Assembly: GCF_011947225.1 (NCBI RefSeq)
Contig: NZ_JAATVW010000009.1
Span: forward strand, 124,001-188,000
Reading direction: 5' to 3'
Origin: Planosporangium flavigriseum
Lineage (GTDB): Bacteria > Actinomycetota > Actinomycetes > Mycobacteriales > Micromonosporaceae
DNA length: 64,000 nt
This document shows positions 1 to 8,009 of this stretch, piece by piece; within the stretch, counting starts at the first letter, position 1, and each line of letters starts with the position of its first letter. The translations under genes and the position numbers were made by a program. The notes under the pieces were generated by a model. It did not search any database, was not told the origin of the DNA, and saw nothing but the letters and a program-made list of their open reading frames with translations.

Positions 1-1
1 A

Positions 2-196
2 CAGCACCGGGGCGCCCCGCAGGACATCGAGTGGGCGGTCGCCGAGTCCGGCGACGTCCACGTCCTGCAGGTACGGCCGGAGACGGTCTGGAGCCAGCGC
101 AAGCCCGAGGCGCCAATCCTGGAGAAGAAGTCGGCCGTCGACCACGTCCTGATGCGCTTCTCCGGCGGCAAGCTCGCCACGAAGGCGGGATCGTGA
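2..196 (+). CDS. PEP-synthase-like ATP-grasp (PPDK N-terminal) domain protein, C-terminal end only
   Basis: Only the last 64 codons are in the window. The frame reads DIEWAVAESGDVHVLQVRPETV, the signature that closes the pyruvate/PEP-binding ATP-grasp domain of phosphoenolpyruvate synthase and pyruvate phosphate dikinase. In complete enzymes a linker, a mobile phosphohistidine domain and a PEP-binding barrel follow. Here the protein stops about 40 residues after RPETV, so the ATP-grasp domain is a separate polypeptide, as in split enzymes such as phenylphosphate synthase. The stop lies 10 bases before the next gene, so it looks like part of the pyridine operon. Its substrate is unknown; phosphorylation of an aromatic intermediate is only a guess. 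The upstream part would show whether a partner subunit exists. Confidence 0.75.
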   Translation, partial: QHRGAPQDIEWAVAESGDVHVLQVRPETVWSQRKPEAPILEKKSAVDHVLMRFSGGKLATKAGS

Positions 197-206
197 AGGC
201 TGCGTC

Positions 207-1082
207 GTGAAGGCCGCTTACTTCTCCTACCACCGGCCGGCGTCCGTCGAGGAGGCCGTGACCTACCTCGACGAGTACGGCGGCGGCGCCCGGGTGATCG
301 CGGGCGGCCAGAGCCTCGTGCCGATGATGAACATGCGGCTCTGGCGCCCGCTCGCCCTGGTCGACATCAACGGCATCGACGAGCTCACGCACATCCGGGC
401 CGACGGCAGCGCCACCGCGCTCGGCGCGCTGGTGCGCTACTCGACGATCGAGCGGGACCCGGTCGTCGCCGAGCGGCTGCCGGTACTGGCCCACATCGTC
501 CGGTACATCGGCGACCGGCAGGTCCGCAACCGCGGCACCATCGGCGGCAGCCTGGTGCAGGCCGACCCCACCGGGGAGATGCCGCTGGCGTGCCTCGTGC
601 TCGGGGCCATGGTACGGGTGGTCGGGCCGGAGGGCGTACGGGAGATCCCGCTGTCGGAGCTGTACGAGGGCTCCTACGCCGCCGCCCTGGAGCCCGAGGA
701 GCTGCTGACCGAGATCGTCTTCCCGGCCTCGCCGCAGCACTTCGCGTTCACCGAGGTCACCCGCAGGCACAACGACTTCGCCGTGGTCAGCGTCCTCGCC
801 ACCGGGAACCGGGGCGCCGACGGGCGCTGGCGCGACGTGCGGATCGGGCTCGGCGGCGTCGCCGATACGCCGGTGCTCGCATCAGCCGCCGGTGCGGCGC
901 TGGCGGGCACCGACCTGGCCGACGACGCCATCCGCGCCGCCGCGGAGTTGGCCGTCGACGTCATCGACCCGCCGTCGGACATCCGGGCCTCGGCGGAGTA
1001 CCGCCGCCACCTCGTTCCCGTACACGTTCGCCGGGTGCTCACGCAGCTGCGTGACGCCCCGCTGCAAGGAGAAACTGCATGA
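207..1082 (+). CDS. FAD-binding subunit of a molybdenum hydroxylase (CoxM/NdhF type)
   Basis: This 291-residue protein has the two FAD-binding signatures of the medium subunit of xanthine dehydrogenase-family enzymes: AGGQSLVPMMNMR near residue 33 and TIGGSLVQADPTGEMP near residue 112. The C-terminal part matches the CO dehydrogenase flavoprotein C-terminal domain. In the complex FAD receives electrons from the 2Fe-2S subunit and passes them to the acceptor. The partners are encoded at 5056-5532 and 5615-8005, so the subunits are split by five other genes, all on the same strand. The GTG start is chosen because the family N-terminus (KAAYFSYHRPASVEEA) begins there; the ribosome site is weak. 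The stop overlaps the next start (ATGA). Confidence 0.93.
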   Translation: MKAAYFSYHRPASVEEAVTYLDEYGGGARVIAGGQSLVPMMNMRLWRPLALVDINGIDELTHIRADGSATALGALVRYSTIERDPVVAERLPVLAHIVRYIGDRQVRNRGTIGGSLVQADPTGEMPLACLVLGAMVRVVGPEGVREIPLSELYEGSYAAALEPEELLTEIVFPASPQHFAFTEVTRRHNDFAVVSVLATGNRGADGRWRDVRIGLGGVADTPVLASAAGAALAGTDLADDAIRAAAELAVDVIDPPSDIRASAEYRRHLVPVHVRRVLTQLRDAPLQGETA

Positions 1083-1756
1083 AGCTTCGCGAGGAGTTCC
1101 AGGTCGCCAAGCCGGTCGGCGACGTGTGGAGCTTTTTCGAGCAGCCCGAGCGGGTCGCGGCGTGCCTGCCCGGCGTCGAGAACGTGACGGTGGTCGACCC
1201 CGACAACGTCAACGTGCGGGCCACCCAGAGCCTCGGCCCGATGAAGGCCACGTTCGACGCCAAGATCAAGATCAATGAGCGGGTACCCGGTGAACTGATC
1301 GCCTTCACCGCGACCGGCCGCACCGTGAAGGGCGCGCTCGGCAACGTGCGCGCCGGGGTCAGCGTCCAGCTTGCCCCGGTCAACGGCAGCGCCACCGGGG
1401 TCGTCGTCGAGGGCGACGTCGTCCTCGCCGGCGCGCTCGGCAGCGTCGGGCAGAAGGTCGTCTCGAAGCAGGCCGGCAAGGTGACCGCTGAGTTCGCCCG
1501 CAACCTGGACATCATGCTCAACGGCGGCCGGCTCGACGACGTGGCGGCGAAGGACGCAGCGGCGAAACCGCGGCAGCGCGCCGCCGTGGTGACGGAGCCG
1601 ATCCCGGCGGCCGTGCCGTCAGTGGCGCCGCAGCCGGTCGCGCAGTACGTGCCGGCGCCGGCCGACCCATGGTCGCGCGCCGCCGCCGCGCTGAGCCTCG
1701 TCTCGGCGCTGGTCAGCATCGCCGTCCTGATCGTCGTCCTGGGAGGTGCCCGGTGA
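1079..1756 (+). CDS. CoxG-like SRPBCC protein with C-terminal membrane anchor
   Basis: This 225-residue protein begins with the CoxG (carbon monoxide dehydrogenase subunit G) fold: a START/SRPBCC domain with LREEFQVAKPVGDVWSFF and the PERVAACLPGVE motif over about residues 1-150. A Pro/Ala-rich linker follows (about 150-195). A hydrophobic segment near residues 200-222 should tether it to the membrane. In CO dehydrogenase systems CoxG recruits the soluble enzyme to the membrane and links it to the respiratory quinone pool. By analogy it would connect the nicotinate hydroxylase encoded here to the respiratory chain; this is inference. It is translationally coupled on both sides, starting in an ATGA overlap and ending in a GTGA overlap. 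Confidence 0.9.
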   Translation: MKLREEFQVAKPVGDVWSFFEQPERVAACLPGVENVTVVDPDNVNVRATQSLGPMKATFDAKIKINERVPGELIAFTATGRTVKGALGNVRAGVSVQLAPVNGSATGVVVEGDVVLAGALGSVGQKVVSKQAGKVTAEFARNLDIMLNGGRLDDVAAKDAAAKPRQRAAVVTEPIPAAVPSVAPQPVAQYVPAPADPWSRAAAALSLVSALVSIAVLIVVLGGAR

Positions 1757-2370
1757 GCGGGATCGTGCTGCCGGTCGCGCCCGAGGTGGCGCTCGACACC
1801 GACCTGGAGCGGGCCGCCGCGGCGTGGATCCGCCCGTACGACCAGGCCTGGCACCTGATGCGGGCGCGGGACTGGCTGGTGCACATCGCGCCGGACGCGA
1901 GCCTGGAGATGCGGCTCGCGGCGATGGTCCACGACATCGAGCGGATGTTCCCCGGCAGCCCCAAGATGAACATGGCCACGCAAGCCTGGGACGACCCGTA
2001 CTACCTGTTCGCCCACTCGCTGCGCTCGGCCGAGTCCGTCAGCGTCTGGCTCACCGGGCAAGGCGAGGCCGCCGCCGGCGTCGACGAGTACGAGGTCCGC
2101 CGGCTCGTCGCGCTGCACGAGCTCGGCGGCCTGCGCGGCGCCGATGAGGTACAGGCCGGCGACTCACTGTCCTTTTTGGAGACGCTCGCCGAGCTGACCC
2201 GGAACTGGGTGCGCAGCGGCGTGTGCAGCAAGACGAAGGGCGCCGAGAAGCTGCAGTACATGGCCGACCGGATCCGGATCCCGGCTGCCATGAAGCCGGC
2301 CGCCGAGCTCCTGGAGGCGGCCTTGGAAGGGCTCGACCAGATTAAAGAAGAGGAAGTGACTCGCTCATGA
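1753..2370 (+). CDS. HD-domain protein of the pyridine operon
   Basis: This 205-residue protein has the metal-binding HD signature AAMVHDIERMF near residue 57, with further His residues (LVHIAP, FAHSLRS, LHELGG) that fit an HD phosphohydrolase-like helical bundle. The start is the GTG overlapping the stop of the CoxG-like gene. GGGAGG lies about seven bases upstream, and the protein ends in an ATGA overlap with the maleate isomerase gene. Tight coupling on both sides implies a function in the pathway. HD proteins are usually phosphohydrolases or metal-dependent hydrolases or oxygenases. No step of the known nicotinate pathway needs this fold, so the role is open. Confidence 0.85.
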   Translation: MSGIVLPVAPEVALDTDLERAAAAWIRPYDQAWHLMRARDWLVHIAPDASLEMRLAAMVHDIERMFPGSPKMNMATQAWDDPYYLFAHSLRSAESVSVWLTGQGEAAAGVDEYEVRRLVALHELGGLRGADEVQAGDSLSFLETLAELTRNWVRSGVCSKTKGAEKLQYMADRIRIPAAMKPAAELLEAALEGLDQIKEEEVTRS

Positions 2371-3143
2371 CCACTGGCGCCCCCTACCGGGTCGGGCTCA
2401 TCGTCCCCAGCTCCAACACGACGATGGAGACCGAGATCCCCGAGCTGCTGCGCCGCCACGGCGAGCAGTACCGCACGTCGTTCACCTTCCACAGCAGCCG
2501 AGCGCGACTGCACACCGTGGACGCCGAGTCCCTGGCGAAGATGGTCGCCGACAGCGACCGGTGCGCCGACGAGCTGGGCGACGCTGAGGTCGACGTCGTC
2601 GGGTACGCCTGCCTGGTCGCCGTGATGGCGCAGGGCAACGGCGCGCACGTCGGGATCGAGGAGCGGCTGCAGTCGGTCCTGACGGCCAGCCGGTCGGCCA
2701 ACGCCCCGATGACCAGCAGCGCCGGCGCGCTCGTCCGCACCCTGAACGCGCTCGGCCTGCGCCGGGTCGCCGTGGTCGCGCCGTACATGCCGGCCCTGAC
2801 CGAGCTCGTGGTCGGTTACATCGAGGACGGCGGAGTCAGCGTCGCCGACAGCGTGAGCCTGTCGGTGTCCGACAACTGCGCGGTGGGCCGCCTCGACCCG
2901 ACCGGCCTGCCCGAGCACGTCAAGCGGCTCGACACCAGCGGCGTGGACGGCATCGTGCTGTCGGCCTGCGTACAGATGCCGTCGCTGCCGGCGGTGCAGC
3001 GGGTCGAGGACGCCCTCGGCCTGCCGGTCGTCACCGCCGCGACCGCGACCACCCGGGAGATCCTGCTCGCGCTCGGCCTGGAGCCGGTGGTCCGGGACGC
3101 GGGCGCGGCCCTGTCGGCCACAGTTCCCGCGGTGGCCTCATGA
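2367..3143 (+). CDS. nicE: Maleate cis-trans isomerase (Asp/Glu racemase superfamily)
   Basis: This 258-residue protein has the hallmarks of maleate isomerase: the N-terminal VGLIVPSSNTTMETEIP, a first catalytic cysteine at residue 82 in VGYACLVAVMAQG, and a second at residue 201 in LSACVQMPSLPAV. The enzyme turns maleate into fumarate, the last step of nicotinate degradation before the TCA cycle. Length and motifs fit the family. It overlaps the HD gene by ATGA and the hydrolase gene downstream by ATGA. The related arylmalonate decarboxylases are less likely because both isomerase cysteines are present and the neighbours belong to the maleamate pathway. Confidence 0.9.
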   Translation: MTTGAPYRVGLIVPSSNTTMETEIPELLRRHGEQYRTSFTFHSSRARLHTVDAESLAKMVADSDRCADELGDAEVDVVGYACLVAVMAQGNGAHVGIEERLQSVLTASRSANAPMTSSAGALVRTLNALGLRRVAVVAPYMPALTELVVGYIEDGGVSVADSVSLSVSDNCAVGRLDPTGLPEHVKRLDTSGVDGIVLSACVQMPSLPAVQRVEDALGLPVVTAATATTREILLALGLEPVVRDAGAALSATVPAVAS

Positions 3144-3964
3144 CCGTCGAGACCACCGGGCGCAGCGTCCAGGTCGAGGCCAACGGTCTGCGCCACCACG
3201 TCCTGCAGTACGGCGCGGAGGGGCAGCCGGACCTGCTGATCCTGCCGGGCATCACCAGCCCCGCCGTGACCGCGGACTTCTTCGCCACGCTGCTGGCGGA
3301 CCTGGGCTACCGGGTCCACGTGCCCGACATCCGCGGGCGGGGGCGAAGCGACCGGGCCGCTGCGGGCCAGTACCGGTTGACCGACTACGCCGCCGACGTC
3401 GCCGGCCTGGTCACCGAGCTCGGCCTGCGGCGCCCGGTCATCCTCGGGCACTCGATGGGCGCCCGGATCGCGATCGCCTACGCCGTCCTGCACGCGCCCA
3501 AGGACCACGGTCTGCTGATCCTGGTCGACCCGCCGGTCTGCGGCCCCGGCCGGGGCACGTACCCGACCACCCGCGAAGCGTTCCTCGCCCAGCTGCACGA
3601 GGCCTACCGCGGCACCACCGCCGAGGAGGTCCGCCGCTTCTACCCGAAGTGGCCCGAGCGTGAGCTGCGCCTGCGCGCCGAGGTGCTCGCCACCTGCGAC
3701 GAGACCGCGATCCTGGAGACGCACGCCGGCTTCGAGTCCGAGGACATCTTCGGGTACTGGCGCATTCTCACCCAGCCGGCGGTGCTCCTGCGGGGCGGCG
3801 ACAGTCCCGTGGTACCCGCCGCGGCAGCCGACGACCTGGCTGCTGCGAACCCGGGCGTCGAGATCGTGACGGTTCCCGACGCCGGTCACATGGTGCCGTG
3901 GGACAACCTGCCCGGCTTCCTCGACGCCGTACGCCCCTATCTGTCATCAGCCGTCACCCGTTAG
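3140..3964 (+). CDS. nicD: Alpha/beta hydrolase, probable N-formylmaleamate deformylase
   Basis: This 274-residue alpha/beta hydrolase has the nucleophile elbow GHSMG (Ser105), a likely acid Asp130 in LILVDPP and the catalytic histidine at 250 in DAGHMVPWDN. These positions sit where the Ser-Asp-His triad lies in Pseudomonas NicD. The oxyanion region is LPGITSPA near residue 35. NicD removes formate from N-formylmaleamate, the product of NicX, to give maleamate. The gene lies immediately before the NicX-like dioxygenase and just after the maleate isomerase, which supports the assignment. The start overlaps the previous stop (ATGA). Confidence 0.88.
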   Translation: MTVETTGRSVQVEANGLRHHVLQYGAEGQPDLLILPGITSPAVTADFFATLLADLGYRVHVPDIRGRGRSDRAAAGQYRLTDYAADVAGLVTELGLRRPVILGHSMGARIAIAYAVLHAPKDHGLLILVDPPVCGPGRGTYPTTREAFLAQLHEAYRGTTAEEVRRFYPKWPERELRLRAEVLATCDETAILETHAGFESEDIFGYWRILTQPAVLLRGGDSPVVPAAAADDLAAANPGVEIVTVPDAGHMVPWDNLPGFLDAVRPYLSSAVTR

Positions 3965-3987
3965 TCGTCTGGCTTAAGGAGGCCACA

Positions 3988-5025
3988 GTGGACCAGAGCA
4001 TCCTCAACGACATGTGCCGGCGCCAACTCGAGTTGAGCGGCGTGCACGAAGGCGAGACCGTGGTCGTGTTGTCCCAGGGCAACGAGCGCATGGACTACGC
4101 CGACGCGTTCCTGTTCGGAGCGCGCAGCCTCGGCGCGAAGACCTACCACATGCGGCTGCAGGAGCCGCGCCCCTCGTCGGGCGCCTGGGCGGTCGGCGTC
4201 TCCGAGCTCGCGGGCAACACCGAGGCGGTCGAGGCGCTCAAGAAGGCCGACATGGTCGTCGACCTGATCTTCCTGCTGTTCAGCGACGAGCAGTTCGCGG
4301 TGCAGGCCGCCGGTACCCGCATCCTGACCGCCGTCGAGCCGGCCCCGCTGCTGGCCAAGCTCTTCCCGACCAAGGAGCTGCGGGAGCGGGTCGAGTTCGG
4401 CGCCGACCTGCTGGCCAAGGCGAAATCGATGCGGATCACCAGCCCGCACGGCACCGACGTCACGTACTCCCTCGGCGTGTACCCGACGATGAGCGAGTAC
4501 GGCTACACCGACCAGCCCGGCCGTTGGGACCACTGGCCGGCCGCGTTCGTGTTCACCGGCGGCGCCGACGACGGCGTGGACGGCCAGATCGTCCTCGCCC
4601 CCGGCGACGTGCTGCTGCCGTTCAACACGTACGTGCAGACCCCGGTGACCCTGACCATCGAGAAGGGCTTCATCACCGACATCCGGGGCGAGCTCGACGC
4701 CGACCTGCTCACGTCGTACATCCAGTCGTTCAACGACCCGCGCGGGTACGGCATGTCGCACGTCGGCTGGGGCCTGGACGAGCGTGCCCAGTGGCACGGC
4801 CTTACCCAGTTCCCCGGCGGTATGGGCATGGAGCTGCGGTCCTTCTTCGGCAACGTCATGTTCTCCATCGGCCCCAACAACGAACTGGGCGGCCCCAACA
4901 ACACCCCGTGCCACTTCGACATCCCGATGCGTGGCTGCAGCCTCTTCCTCGACGACGAGCCCGTCGTCGTGGACGGCGACGTCGTCATCAAGGAGATGTG
5001 GCCGACGGCGCGCCGCAAGGGCTGA
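3988..5025 (+). CDS. nicX: 2,5-dihydroxypyridine 5,6-dioxygenase
   Basis: This 345-residue protein matches the leucyl-aminopeptidase-like fold of NicX, which opens the ring of 2,5-dihydroxypyridine with oxygen to give N-formylmaleamate. The probable iron ligands are visible: His258 in GMSHVGWG, and His309 and Asp311 in PCHFDIPM. Their spacing corresponds to His265, His318 and Asp320 of the Pseudomonas enzyme. The start is the GTG preceded by AAGGAGG five bases upstream, which excludes the longer open frame. It is separated by 23 bases from the deformylase gene and by 30 from the 2Fe-2S subunit gene. It is the most diagnostic gene of the cluster. Confidence 0.93.
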   Translation: MDQSILNDMCRRQLELSGVHEGETVVVLSQGNERMDYADAFLFGARSLGAKTYHMRLQEPRPSSGAWAVGVSELAGNTEAVEALKKADMVVDLIFLLFSDEQFAVQAAGTRILTAVEPAPLLAKLFPTKELRERVEFGADLLAKAKSMRITSPHGTDVTYSLGVYPTMSEYGYTDQPGRWDHWPAAFVFTGGADDGVDGQIVLAPGDVLLPFNTYVQTPVTLTIEKGFITDIRGELDADLLTSYIQSFNDPRGYGMSHVGWGLDERAQWHGLTQFPGGMGMELRSFFGNVMFSIGPNNELGGPNNTPCHFDIPMRGCSLFLDDEPVVVDGDVVIKEMWPTARRKG

Positions 5026-5055
5026 GCCTGTTTCGTACGAACTGGAGGGATTGCG

Positions 5056-5532
5056 ATGGCGGACGAGGTCGCTGTCACGGTCACGATCAACGGCGAGACC
5101 GTGACCGACCGGGTACCGGCCCGGATGCACGCCGCGGACTTCCTGCGGCACCGGCTGGGGCTCACCGGCACCCATGTCGGCTGCGAACAGGGCGTGTGCG
5201 GCATGTGCACCGTGCTCGTCAACGGTGAGGCGGTGAAGTCGTGCCTGATGTTCGCCGCGCAGCTGGACGGCTGCGCGGTGGAGACCGTCGAGTCCCTCGC
5301 AACGGGTGACCAGCTCAATCCGTTGCAGCAGGCGTTCAAGGACGAGCACGGCCTGCAGTGCGGGTTCTGTACGCCGGGCTTCCTGATGACCGCCACCGCG
5401 TTGGCGCGGCGCGGACAGCGGCTCTGCGCCGCGGAGATCCGCGAGGAGATCGCCGGCGTGCTGTGCCGCTGCACCGGTTACGACGGCATCGTCAAGGCGA
5501 TCGCCCGACATTTGGACGAGACCGCGGTGTGA
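5056..5532 (+). CDS. 2Fe-2S subunit of the molybdenum hydroxylase
   Basis: This 158-residue protein has the two-domain architecture of the small subunit of xanthine dehydrogenase-family enzymes. An N-terminal plant-ferredoxin-type cluster uses Cys43, Cys48, Cys51 and Cys63 (GCEQGVCGMC then C). A C-terminal four-helix domain holds the second cluster at Cys102, Cys105, Cys137 and Cys139 (CGFC and CRC). It relays electrons from the molybdenum site to FAD. GGAGGG lies about seven bases before the ATG. The large subunit follows 82 bases later. Together with 207-1082 and 5615-8005 it completes a three-subunit hydroxylase. Confidence 0.95.
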   Translation: MADEVAVTVTINGETVTDRVPARMHAADFLRHRLGLTGTHVGCEQGVCGMCTVLVNGEAVKSCLMFAAQLDGCAVETVESLATGDQLNPLQQAFKDEHGLQCGFCTPGFLMTATALARRGQRLCAAEIREEIAGVLCRCTGYDGIVKAIARHLDETAV

Positions 5533-5614
5533 CGCTGGGGCGGTGCGCCGACACCGCCCCAGCGAGTCCTGGTCGTGCACAGCATGTCGCGCACAGCATT
5601 GAGATGAGGAACGG

Positions 5615-8005
5615 GTGACGGAGACACTGGAGCGCAGGCCCACCGTGGGCGAGGAGCGCGGCGGGCAGGAGCGGACCTCGTTGATCGGTACGAGCGCCGC
5701 GCGCAAGGAGGACGACCGGCTGCTGCGCGGCGACGGCCGGTTCACCGACGACGTGGACCCGTTGCACGTCCTGGAGATGGCGGTCGGGCGGTCCCCGTAC
5801 CCGCACGCCCGGATCGTCAGCATCGACGTCAGCGCGGCCCTGGAGTTCGAGGGCGTGCGCCAGATCCTGGTCGGCGCCGACGTCCGGCGGATGTCGGCGC
5901 CGCTGACCGTGCTCCGGCCGGTGCCCGGCGCGCCGAAGCTGCCGTACTACGCGCTCGCGCAGGACGTGGTGCGCTACGAGGGCGAGCCGGTCGTCAGCGT
6001 CGTCGCGACCAGCCGGGCCATCGCCGAGGACGCGCTGGAACTCATCGACATCGAGTACGAGCCGATCCCGCACGTCTCCGACGTCATCGACGCGCAGGAC
6101 CCGGAAGCTCCCCAGATCCACCCCGACCTCGTCGAGGGCAACCTCATGGTGGTCAACCCGGAGGGCACCGGGGACCCCGAGGCGCGCATCCGCTCCGCCG
6201 ACGTGGTCGTCTCCGGCCGCTTCCGCATCAACCGGGTCACCGGCCTGCCGATGGAGACCCGGGCCATCGTCGCCGAGTGGCGGCCGGGCGCGCGGGAGCT
6301 CACCGTGCACAGCTCGACCCAGGTGCCGCACCTGGTACGTAAGCAGCTCGCCGAGGTGCTCGGCCTGGCCGAGAGCGACATCCGCGCCGTCGCCTCCGAC
6401 CTCGGCGGCGCGTACGGTCTCAAGCTTGGCATCTACCCCGAAGACGTCCTCGCCTGCCTGCACGCCATGGCGCTGCGGCGGCCGGTGAAGTGGGTCGAGG
6501 ACCGCATGGAGTTCTTCCGGGCCACCACGCACGCCCGCGAGGCGACCCACGACTACCGGATCGCGGCCCGCTCGGACGGGCGGATCGTCGCGATCACCAA
6601 CACGTACGCCACCGACATGGGTGGCTGGAACTCCGGCTTCGGCTCCGCGCAGCTGTCCAGCGTGGTCTTCACCGGCCCGTACAAGGTCTCCGACGGCTAC
6701 GTCGAGCGGCGCGTCGTGCTCACCAACAAGACACCGATCGGCGCGTACCGCGGGTACGGCCAGCCCGAGGTCAACTTCGCCTGCGAGCGGCTGATCGACC
6801 AGCTTGCCCGCAAGCTCGGCCTCGACCCCCTGGACGTGCGCGCCGCGAACATGCTCCGGCCGGAGGATCTGCCGTGGCGCAACCCGGCCGGCGCCGTCTA
6901 CGACAGCGGGGACTACGAGCGCTGCCTGCGGATGGCGGCGGAGGCCATCGGGTACGACGCGCACCGCGCCGCCGGCCGTGGCCCCCGCGCCGACGGCCGC
7001 TATGTCGGCATCGGGCTGTCGTCGTTCGTCGAGCGCACCGGCTACGCCAGCGCCCGCTTCCTGGCCAACCGCGGCTCCCAGTACGGCGCGCACGAGAGCG
7101 TCACGCTGCGCGCCAACCGGTCCGGCGGCATCGACCTGTACACCGGGGTCTCGACCATGGGCCAGAGCAGCGAGACCGCCTTCGCCCAGATCGTGGCCGA
7201 CGTCTTCGGCTGTGACTACGACGCGGTGAAGGTCCACGCTGGCGACACCGCCGCCTCGCCGCTCAACACCGGGGCGTTCGCATCGCGGACGCTGATCGCC
7301 GCGTCCGGCGCGCTCAAGGAGGCGAGCGAGAAGCTGCGGGACAAGACCTTGCGGCTCGCCGCGTACTGCCTGGAGGCTCCTGCTGAGGACGTGGAGATCG
7401 CCGGGGCCGTGGTGCGGCGCCGTGACACCGGTGCTTCGGTCACCTTGGCCGAGGTCTTCTCCCGGGCGATCACCGGTCAGGGCATCCCGCCGGAGGAGGA
7501 GCCCGGCCTGGAGTCCACGTCGCACTTCGAGCCGACCGACGCGGCCTACTCGTTCGGCACCGCCGCGGCGCTGGTCTCGGTCGACCCGGAGACCGGCGAC
7601 TTCGACGTCGAGCGCTTCGTCATGGTGCACGACTGCGGGGTCGCGGTGAACCCGAAGATCGTCGAGGGCCAGGTACGGGGCGCGCTGGTGCAGGGACTCG
7701 GCGCCGCGCTCGGCGAGGAGCTCCGCTACGACGCCGAGACCGGCCAGCTCGTCAACGGGACGATGATGGACTACTTCGCCCCGGCCGCCCCGGACGTCCC
7801 GCCGATCGAACTGCTGCACACCGAGGTGCCGTCACCCGTGACGACGTTCGGCGTACGCGGGGTCGGCGAGGTGGGCACGATCCCGCCGGCCGCCGCGATC
7901 GCCAACGGCATCTGCGATGCCCTCGCCGACTTCGGCGTGGAGCTTCACACGATGCCGCTGACCCCGGAGGTCGTCTGGCGGGCGCTGCAGGAGGCTAGCC
8001 GCTGA
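5615..8005 (+). CDS. Molybdopterin-binding large subunit of a molybdenum hydroxylase, probable nicotinate dehydrogenase
   Basis: At 796 residues this is the full length of CoxL/NdhL-type large subunits. Visible motifs are the N-terminal LIGTSAARKEDDRLLRGDGRF, GAYRGYGQPE near residue 375 and the C-terminal GVRGVGEVGTIPP carrying the active-site glutamate. The CO dehydrogenase signature (a Cys in VAYRCSF) is absent, so CO is not the substrate. Next to NicX, NicD and maleate isomerase the likely reaction is hydroxylation of nicotinate to 6-hydroxynicotinate. Another N-heterocycle feeding into 2,5-dihydroxypyridine is possible. GTG start with GAGG about nine bases upstream. The end lies only four bases from the convergent glycosyltransferase gene. 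Confidence 0.9.
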   Translation: MTETLERRPTVGEERGGQERTSLIGTSAARKEDDRLLRGDGRFTDDVDPLHVLEMAVGRSPYPHARIVSIDVSAALEFEGVRQILVGADVRRMSAPLTVLRPVPGAPKLPYYALAQDVVRYEGEPVVSVVATSRAIAEDALELIDIEYEPIPHVSDVIDAQDPEAPQIHPDLVEGNLMVVNPEGTGDPEARIRSADVVVSGRFRINRVTGLPMETRAIVAEWRPGARELTVHSSTQVPHLVRKQLAEVLGLAESDIRAVASDLGGAYGLKLGIYPEDVLACLHAMALRRPVKWVEDRMEFFRATTHAREATHDYRIAARSDGRIVAITNTYATDMGGWNSGFGSAQLSSVVFTGPYKVSDGYVERRVVLTNKTPIGAYRGYGQPEVNFACERLIDQLARKLGLDPLDVRAANMLRPEDLPWRNPAGAVYDSGDYERCLRMAAEAIGYDAHRAAGRGPRADGRYVGIGLSSFVERTGYASARFLANRGSQYGAHESVTLRANRSGGIDLYTGVSTMGQSSETAFAQIVADVFGCDYDAVKVHAGDTAASPLNTGAFASRTLIAASGALKEASEKLRDKTLRLAAYCLEAPAEDVEIAGAVVRRRDTGASVTLAEVFSRAITGQGIPPEEEPGLESTSHFEPTDAAYSFGTAAALVSVDPETGDFDVERFVMVHDCGVAVNPKIVEGQVRGALVQGLGAALGEELRYDAETGQLVNGTMMDYFAPAAPDVPPIELLHTEVPSPVTTFGVRGVGEVGTIPPAAAIANGICDALADFGVELHTMPLTPEVVWRALQEASR

Positions 8006-8009
8006 CCGG

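Noticed and set aside
3961-5823. A 620-codon open frame on the - strand opposite nicX and the 2Fe-2S gene
   Set aside because: It is an antisense shadow that spans two real genes and their gap, so it cannot be a gene with its own constraint.
5492-7819. A 775-codon open frame on the - strand opposite the molybdopterin subunit gene
   Set aside because: It is an antisense shadow with low-complexity Arg/Gly/Val/His composition, while the + strand has complete family motifs.
207-8005. Interpretation of the hydroxylase as a CO dehydrogenase, because CoxM-, CoxG- and CoxL-like genes occur
   Set aside because: The large subunit lacks the Cys-containing active-site loop of true CO dehydrogenases, and the genes between are NicX, NicD and maleate isomerase.
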